Assembly (NCBI GenBank): GCA_938091475.1
Contig: CALLJI010000039.1
Coordinates: 1 to 7,442 of the forward strand
Direction of reading: 5' to 3'
Length of the DNA stretch: 7,442 nucleotides
Source: an uncultured Caldimicrobium sp.
GTDB taxonomy: Bacteria; Desulfobacterota; Thermodesulfobacteria; Thermodesulfobacteriales; Thermodesulfobacteriaceae
Shown in pieces: positions 5,190 through 7,442 of this stretch (positions are counted from its first letter, which is position 1; every line of letters begins with the position of its first letter). The notes beneath the pieces were generated by a model. It searched no databases, was not told the origin of the DNA, and saw only the letters and a list, made by a program, of their open reading frames with translations. Both the position numbers and the translations under genes were made by a program.

Positions 5190-6377
5190 ATGTCAATTTC
5201 ACAACAAATAGCAGGCTATTTAGAAAAAAGTTCCTGGATTAGAAGAATGTTTGAAGAAGGTTTAAAATTAAAAAAAATTTATGGAGAAGATAAGGTTTTT
5301 GATCTAAGCCTTGGCAATCCAGACTTACCTCCGCCACCTACTGTCAAAGATACTCTTTTGAGAATAGCTCAAAACTTTCAACCTGAACTACATCGTTATA
5401 TGCCAAACGCAGGTTTTCCCTTTGTAAGAGAAATTATGGCTAAGAAAATTTCTTTAGAACAAAATGTAACTATAACATCTAACGAAATTGTTATGACTTG
5501 TGGAGCAGCGGGTGCATTAAATGTAATTTTTAAAACACTTCTTGATCCCGGAGATGAAGTGCTGTTTCCAGCTCCTTATTTTGTTGAATATTTCTTTTAT
5601 GTGGAAAATCATCAAGGAAAAGCAGTGTCTGTGCCAACTAAAGAGGATTTCTCCTTAGACATAGAAGCCTTTGAAAAACGCATATCTCCAAAAACCAAAG
5701 CGGTATTAATTAACTCACCGAATAATCCCACTGGTCAAGTTTATAGTGCGGAAGAATTGGAAGCGCTCTCTCAACTTTTGCGAGAAAAAAGCTCCTATTA
5801 CGGAAAGCCTATTTTCCTTATTTCAGATGAACCTTATAGAAATCTTGTTTTTGATAATTTAAAGGTGCCTTCCCTTTTTCAGTATTACAAGGAGAGTCTC
5901 ATTGCCTATAGCTTTTCTAAGGAGTTATCATTAGCAGGTGAAAGAATTGGATTTATAGCCCTCCATCCAGAGATTGAGGCCAAAAAAAAGATTATGGAAG
6001 GTTTAATCCTCTCTAATAGAATACTTGGTTTTGTTAATGCCCCAGCTTTATCTCAAAGGATTGTGGCTGAATGTGCCTTTGCCAAAGTGGAGGTGGAAAT
6101 TTATCAGAAAAGAAGAGATCTATTGTGTAGTATTTTAGAGGAAGGGGGGCTTAATTTTGTAAAACCTAAAGGAGGCTTTTTTGTTTTTCCAAAGGTTCCT
6201 ATTGATGATCTCAAATTTTGTGAAGTCCTTAAAGAGGAGCTAATTTTAGCTGTCCCAGGCAGAGGCTTTGGCTTACCTAATCACATCAGATTAGCCTTTT
6301 GTGTGCCAGAAGAAACTATCTTAAAAATGAAACCTAACTTTCTCAAAGCATGTAAAAAAGCCAAAGAACTGGTGTAA
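5190..6377 (+). CDS. Class I/II PLP-dependent aminotransferase (AspC/COG0436 type)
   Basis: A complete 395-residue fold-type I aminotransferase that would move an amino group between an amino acid and a 2-oxo acid in the cytoplasm. SLGNPDLPPPP (40-50) and YMPNAGFPFVRE (70-81) form the substrate-side N-terminal region; CGAAGAL (104-110) contacts the PLP phosphate; Y130 stacks near the ring; NSPNNPTG (175-182) carries the PLP-binding asparagine N179; SDEPY (212-216) has D213, which binds the pyridine nitrogen; SFSKELSLAGERIG (241-254) holds the Schiff-base lysine K244 and R252; HIRLAF (365-370) has R367 for the substrate carboxylate. All key residues are present. Family members are often called aspartate or aromatic aminotransferases, but substrate cannot be assigned from motifs. 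The gene lies 23 bases after the deacetylase gene, and its stop codon abuts the tgt start. Confidence 0.94.
   Translation: MSISQQIAGYLEKSSWIRRMFEEGLKLKKIYGEDKVFDLSLGNPDLPPPPTVKDTLLRIAQNFQPELHRYMPNAGFPFVREIMAKKISLEQNVTITSNEIVMTCGAAGALNVIFKTLLDPGDEVLFPAPYFVEYFFYVENHQGKAVSVPTKEDFSLDIEAFEKRISPKTKAVLINSPNNPTGQVYSAEELEALSQLLREKSSYYGKPIFLISDEPYRNLVFDNLKVPSLFQYYKESLIAYSFSKELSLAGERIGFIALHPEIEAKKKIMEGLILSNRILGFVNAPALSQRIVAECAFAKVEVEIYQKRRDLLCSILEEGGLNFVKPKGGFFVFPKVPIDDLKFCEVLKEELILAVPGRGFGLPNHIRLAFCVPEETILKMKPNFLKACKKAKELV

Positions 6378-7442
<1,065 letters not shown>

Overview
The window looks like a chromosomal segment of an AT-rich bacterium, with long stretches of A and T and compact same-strand genes. 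The gene content (a class II-like deacetylase, a class I aminotransferase, a bacterial-type Tgt) and the style of the CRISPR repeat would suit an anaerobic thermophile such as a low-GC member of the Thermodesulfobacteriota. That assignment is inferred from general appearance only; no marker gene here settles it.

Left part (1-3233, minus strand): one very long uninterrupted reading frame, at least 1077 codons, starts at a TTG and runs off the left edge. It encodes a fusion of an N-terminal HKD/phospholipase D-type nuclease domain and a SNF2-like superfamily 2 helicase with all main motifs. Such proteins are typical of defence and restriction-like loci. Any partner genes would lie to the left, outside the window. 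A good promoter and Shine-Dalgarno sequence precede it.

Middle part (3234-4122): about 890 bases between two divergent promoters, without a convincing gene. It holds two kinds of non-coding structure. First, a minimal orphan CRISPR array lies at 3508-3601: one well-formed 29-base repeat, one 36-base spacer and one decayed terminal repeat, read on the minus strand. Second, there is a dense set of short GC-rich palindromes. Most end in CCCCTAC, which is GTAGGGG on the other strand, and thus resemble REP elements with a GTAG foot. Related copies differ by paired changes that preserve the stems, and two related composite copies bracket the CRISPR remnant.

Right part (4123-7442, plus strand): a tight three-gene run. 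A zinc-dependent deacetylase of the HDAC/AcuC family is followed after 23 bases by a PLP-dependent aminotransferase, then with no gap by tgt, queuine (preQ1) tRNA-ribosyltransferase, cut by the right edge some residues short of its expected end. A promoter at 4037-4064 probably drives all three. The spacing indicates one operon, but the three activities do not form an obvious shared pathway; tgt acts on tRNA wobble guanine, and the natural substrates of the other two cannot be read from sequence.

The strongest leads are the defence-type helicase facing an orphan single-spacer CRISPR, and the covarying palindrome cluster beside them.
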